Assembly: GCA_012512665.1 (NCBI GenBank)
Contig: JAAZDU010000309.1
Location: 1 to 6,898 of the forward strand
Reading direction: 5' to 3'
DNA from: Bacillota bacterium
GTDB lineage: Bacteria > Bacillota > Dethiobacteria > DTU022 > JAAZDU01
Length of the DNA: 6,898 nucleotides
Part shown: piece after piece, positions 5,397 to 6,898 of the stretch
Layout: each line of letters starts with the position of its first letter
Numbering within the stretch: position 1 is the first letter of the stretch
Notes under the pieces: generated by a model
Database searches by the model: none
What the model was told of the DNA's origin: nothing
The model's input: the letters and a program-made list of their open reading frames with translations, nothing else
Made by a program: the position numbers and the translations under genes

Positions 5397-5436
5397 ATAT
5401 CCTCACAGGCTCATAAGCGGGGATATTTTTTATTTT
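5397..5436 (+). terminator. Second terminator in the convergent gap
   Basis: Arms 5397-5404 and 5419-5426 form an 8-bp stem (one U-G pair) with an inner GCT/AGC helix (5409-5411, 5416-5418), followed on the plus strand by a T-rich run TTTTTATTTT. The T-run overlaps the stop codon of the minus-strand transglutaminase gene. It probably backs up the first terminator for plus-strand readthrough; on the minus strand there is no T-run after the stem. Confidence 0.6.
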
Positions 5437-6485
5437 CCTACCAAGCTTTCGGACCAGGTGACGGCCAGCTGTCCCCCCTGGAAGCGAACCTTTAAAGGCT
5501 TGTCCAGGTAGTTTTGAGGTATATGGCTGGGGTTGGGCAAAGCGCCGAAAAACCTGTAGGAGCTGCTATACAAATCTAGGCTGGGATCGGCAGGTAACCA
5601 GCCTTTTCCCTCCACGTAAAATTCTGCCCAGCTGTGACGGTAACCCTGCAGGGGATATACCTGGCCGGGTGACAGGTGCCATTTTTCGCCTGTTGCTGCC
5701 GGATCGGCATAGCCGTTGACCTGGCGGGCCGGTATGCCCGCTGCGCGGCAGAGAGCGACGAAAAGGGCCGCGTAGTCTTCGCAGACGCCGCTGCCGTGCC
5801 GGAGGGCGCTCAAGGCATCCTGGTTGCGGTAGGGAGAAGCTGCATCGTAGCTCATATGGTCCAGAACGAAGGCATATATCTTCCTGGTTTTTTCTTCAAG
5901 GGAGTCTGTTTCCCCAATTACTTTCCGCACCTGGGCCTCGATGTCCGGGTGGTCGCTTTCAATACCTTCGGAAGGCTCCAGGTAAGGGGCAAGGTTACGG
6001 TTGGAGAGAAGGGTCAAGCGGGGTTGGCCAGTCAGTGAGCTGGCCTCCAGAGTGTAACTGATGGTAACGGTGGCGGAGGCTTCCGGGGCGAGGTTACCCA
6101 GATGAAACAGGGCACGGCGGCTGCCCATCTCTTCTTCAAGCACCTGGACCGGCGGCAGGCTGTATGCTTCTTTATGTAAAGCAAGGTAGGGGGAATCAAG
6201 GTGCGCCAGCAGAGGAACCTCCAGGGAGATGTTGCTGGCGGTCCTCTCCCCTCGGTTTTGTACTTTAATTGTTACTTCCAGCTGGTGCTCCTGTATTTTT
6301 TCCCTCCTGGAAAAGGCGGCGAGCTCTTCTAGATCCAGCTGGGCTTGAGGCAGCTGAGGCTCTTCAGGGGGGGATATCTCCACGCTTTGGAAAGTATGCA
6401 AAGGGTTTACTAGAAATAAAACAAGAGCAAATAGTAAAAGAAAGGCTAAGGAAGGGTAAAAGTGCTTTTTAAAAAATGTAAACAA
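5430..6485 (-). CDS. Membrane-anchored transglutaminase-like cysteine enzyme
   Basis: A 351-residue protein. Start TTG 6485-6483 is 7 nt after AGGAGG. The longer frame from ATG 6581 would read through the riboswitch and terminator below, so I reject it. The N-terminus is basic (FTFFKKHFYPS), then one signal-anchor helix spans about 12-28, placing the rest outside the membrane. Residues about 68-150 form a beta-rich region resembling the conserved-repeat/DUF11 style (VTIKVQNRGERTASNISLEV). The transglutaminase-like core follows, with the triad Cys235 in GSGVCEDYAALFVALCRAAGIPAR, His284 in YRHSWAEFYV and Asp300 in LPADPSLD. Such domains act as proteases, peptidases or cross-linking enzymes; which one is not decidable here. 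It is convergent to the LPRTG/sortase operon and preceded by a cyclic-di-GMP riboswitch. Confidence 0.88.
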   Translation of the reverse strand: MFTFFKKHFYPSLAFLLLFALVLFLVNPLHTFQSVEISPPEEPQLPQAQLDLEELAAFSRREKIQEHQLEVTIKVQNRGERTASNISLEVPLLAHLDSPYLALHKEAYSLPPVQVLEEEMGSRRALFHLGNLAPEASATVTISYTLEASSLTGQPRLTLLSNRNLAPYLEPSEGIESDHPDIEAQVRKVIGETDSLEEKTRKIYAFVLDHMSYDAASPYRNQDALSALRHGSGVCEDYAALFVALCRAAGIPARQVNGYADPAATGEKWHLSPGQVYPLQGYRHSWAEFYVEGKGWLPADPSLDLYSSSYRFFGALPNPSHIPQNYLDKPLKVRFQGGQLAVTWSESLVGK

Positions 6486-6488
6486 TAA

Positions 6489-6509
6489 GATCCCTCCTGG
6501 AGAGGGACC
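6489..6509 (-). promoter_or_regulatory. SD-sequestering hairpin upstream of the transglutaminase gene
   Basis: On the minus strand an 8-bp stem (6509-6502 with 6496-6489, one G-U pair, 5-nt loop) contains most of the SD AGGAGGGA that serves TTG 6485. Closed, it should block initiation. The anti-SD arm can alternatively pair, through six bases 6508-6503, with AGGGAC in the aptamer (6621-6616). The hairpin is directly visible; a switch between the two pairings is inference. Confidence 0.55.
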
Positions 6510-6546
6510 GACAGCCGAATTCCCCATAAGAACAGGGAATAAGGGC

Positions 6547-6575
6547 AAATAAAAACCCCGCTTCGGTAGCCAGGC
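6547..6575 (-). terminator. Riboswitch terminator overlapping the aptamer 3' end
   Basis: Minus-strand GCCTGGCT (6575-6568) can pair with AGCGGGGT (6562-6555) around loop ACCGA, with one G-G mismatch, and is followed by TTTTATTT. The 5' arm and the loop contain the conserved GGCTACCG end of the cyclic-di-GMP aptamer, so aptamer and terminator cannot form together. That arrangement predicts that ligand binding lets transcription continue (an ON switch). Confidence 0.55.
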
Positions 6576-6655
6576 GATCATAGTTCCCGGGGGAACTGTA
6601 GACCCTTGGCTTTGCGTCCCTGCCTTTCGACAGGTTTGCCTTTGTCGGTCAAGGT
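6563..6655 (-). promoter_or_regulatory. Cyclic-di-GMP class I riboswitch aptamer (GEMM-I)
   Basis: Minus-strand order matches GEMM-I. GGCAAACC is followed by a 6-bp stem capped by a GAAA tetraloop (6634-6629 with 6624-6619), then GGACGCAAAGCC. A second arm follows with GGTC/GATC and a 6-bp stem (6597-6592 with 6587-6582) flanked by tetraloop-receptor-like TA and TATG, then CCTGGCTACCG. The G just before CAAACC, which I take as Vc2 G20, and the C of the terminal ACCG, which I take as C92, are both present. This favours cyclic-di-GMP over the cGAMP-sensing variants that carry A at that G; the numbering is from memory. The element controls the downstream transglutaminase-like gene. Confidence 0.9.
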
Positions 6656-6673
6656 ATATTATTCTTAGGGAAA

Positions 6674-6702
6674 ATTATACCTAAAAGGATATAAAAATGC
6701 AA
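6674..6702 (-). promoter_or_regulatory. Sigma-A-type promoter for the riboswitch gene
   Basis: On the minus strand TTGCAT (6702-6697) and a perfect TATAAT (6679-6674) are separated by exactly 17 nt. Transcription would start near 6667, about 12 nt before the aptamer, as expected for a riboswitch leader. The promoter begins 16 nt after the stop codon of the preceding regulator gene. Confidence 0.75.
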
Positions 6703-6718
6703 TAACTTTTTACAAATA

Positions 6719-6898
6719 TTAAAAAATACTTTTGTGAAAACCTTTTGATACAGCGTAAAGAGCTGCCTGGGTCCTGTCTTTCAGGCTTAGCTTTTCCAGT
6801 ATCTGCCCTATATGTTTTTTAACAGTATGCTCGCTAATAACCAGTTTTTCGGCAATATTCTTGTTGCTGAGCCCCTGGGCCAGTGCGGCCAGGACCTC
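6719..6898 (-). CDS. LuxR/NarL-type response regulator, C-terminal DNA-binding part (runs off window)
   Basis: The last 59 codons are visible, open to the window edge. EVLAALAQGLSNKNIAEKL begins the LuxR-type helix-turn-helix, and VISEHTVKKHIGQILEKL is the recognition-helix region; LKDRTQAALYAVSKG closes the domain. This sequence is typical of NarL/FixJ-family response regulators (DegU, ComA and relatives), whose receiver domain would lie beyond 6898, but other LuxR-domain proteins share the motif. The gene ends at TAA 6721-6719 with no T-tracted hairpin before the next promoter, so some readthrough into the riboswitch leader is possible. Target genes cannot be inferred. Confidence 0.88.
   Translation of the reverse strand, partial: EVLAALAQGLSNKNIAEKLVISEHTVKKHIGQILEKLSLKDRTQAALYAVSKGFHKSIF

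Noticed and set aside
4838..5398. 186-codon minus-strand ORF opposite the sortase
   Set aside because: The sortase frame carries His, Cys and Arg catalytic motifs; the opposite frame has no recognisable domain and no SD.
5660..5690. GACAGGTGCC resembling half of the palindrome at 1511-1545
   Set aside because: It is a partial match inside the transglutaminase coding sequence without an inverted partner.

Overview
The window looks like a Gram-positive, low-to-mid GC member of the Firmicutes. I infer the clostridial or Peptococcaceae type, because strong AGGAGG ribosome binding sites sit beside several TTG and GTG starts, a sortase and an LPXTG protein are present, and a Tad/Flp pilus locus and a class I cyclic-di-GMP riboswitch occur close together. 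No gene was identified by database search; the calls rest on motifs read from the sequence.

Left part, minus strand (1-1747): the front of a tad operon. In transcription order it holds a 62-residue Flp pilin precursor, a strong perfect hairpin, a second 54-residue Flp pilin precursor, a TadV/CpaA-type prepilin peptidase, and two TadE-like pseudopilins, the second running off the window. All four pilin-like proteins keep the Gly/XXXXGlu processing site that the peptidase would cut. The ATPase and membrane platform genes must lie beyond position 1.

Middle, non-coding (1748-2543): a long divergent intergenic region. Its main content is a 262-nt segment (1905-2166) that folds, on the minus strand, into a domain closed by an 8 bp plus 6 bp helix with at least six internal stems. 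The wobble pairs fit only the minus strand, so I call it a structured RNA of unassigned family, either the leader of the pilin operon or a separate ncRNA. Nearer the plus-strand genes lies a nested stem element (2412-2468) followed by a possible 30-codon leader ORF.

Right-centre, plus strand (2544-5359): a tightly coupled three-gene surface operon. It encodes a secreted protein with a divergent InlB-type repeat and a DUF11 domain, an LPRTG-anchored protein (DUF11, CnaB-like domain, Pro-Glu stalk), and a sortase that would anchor it. It ends in one or two intrinsic terminators.

Right part, minus strand (5430-6898): the C-terminal end of a LuxR/NarL-type response regulator, then a promoter, a class I cyclic-di-GMP riboswitch with an overlapping terminator, an SD-sequestering hairpin, and a membrane-anchored transglutaminase-like cysteine enzyme starting at TTG 6485. 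Together the window is a cell-surface island (pilus, anchored adhesin-like proteins, sortase and a surface-facing enzyme) with at least one arm under direct cyclic-di-GMP control.
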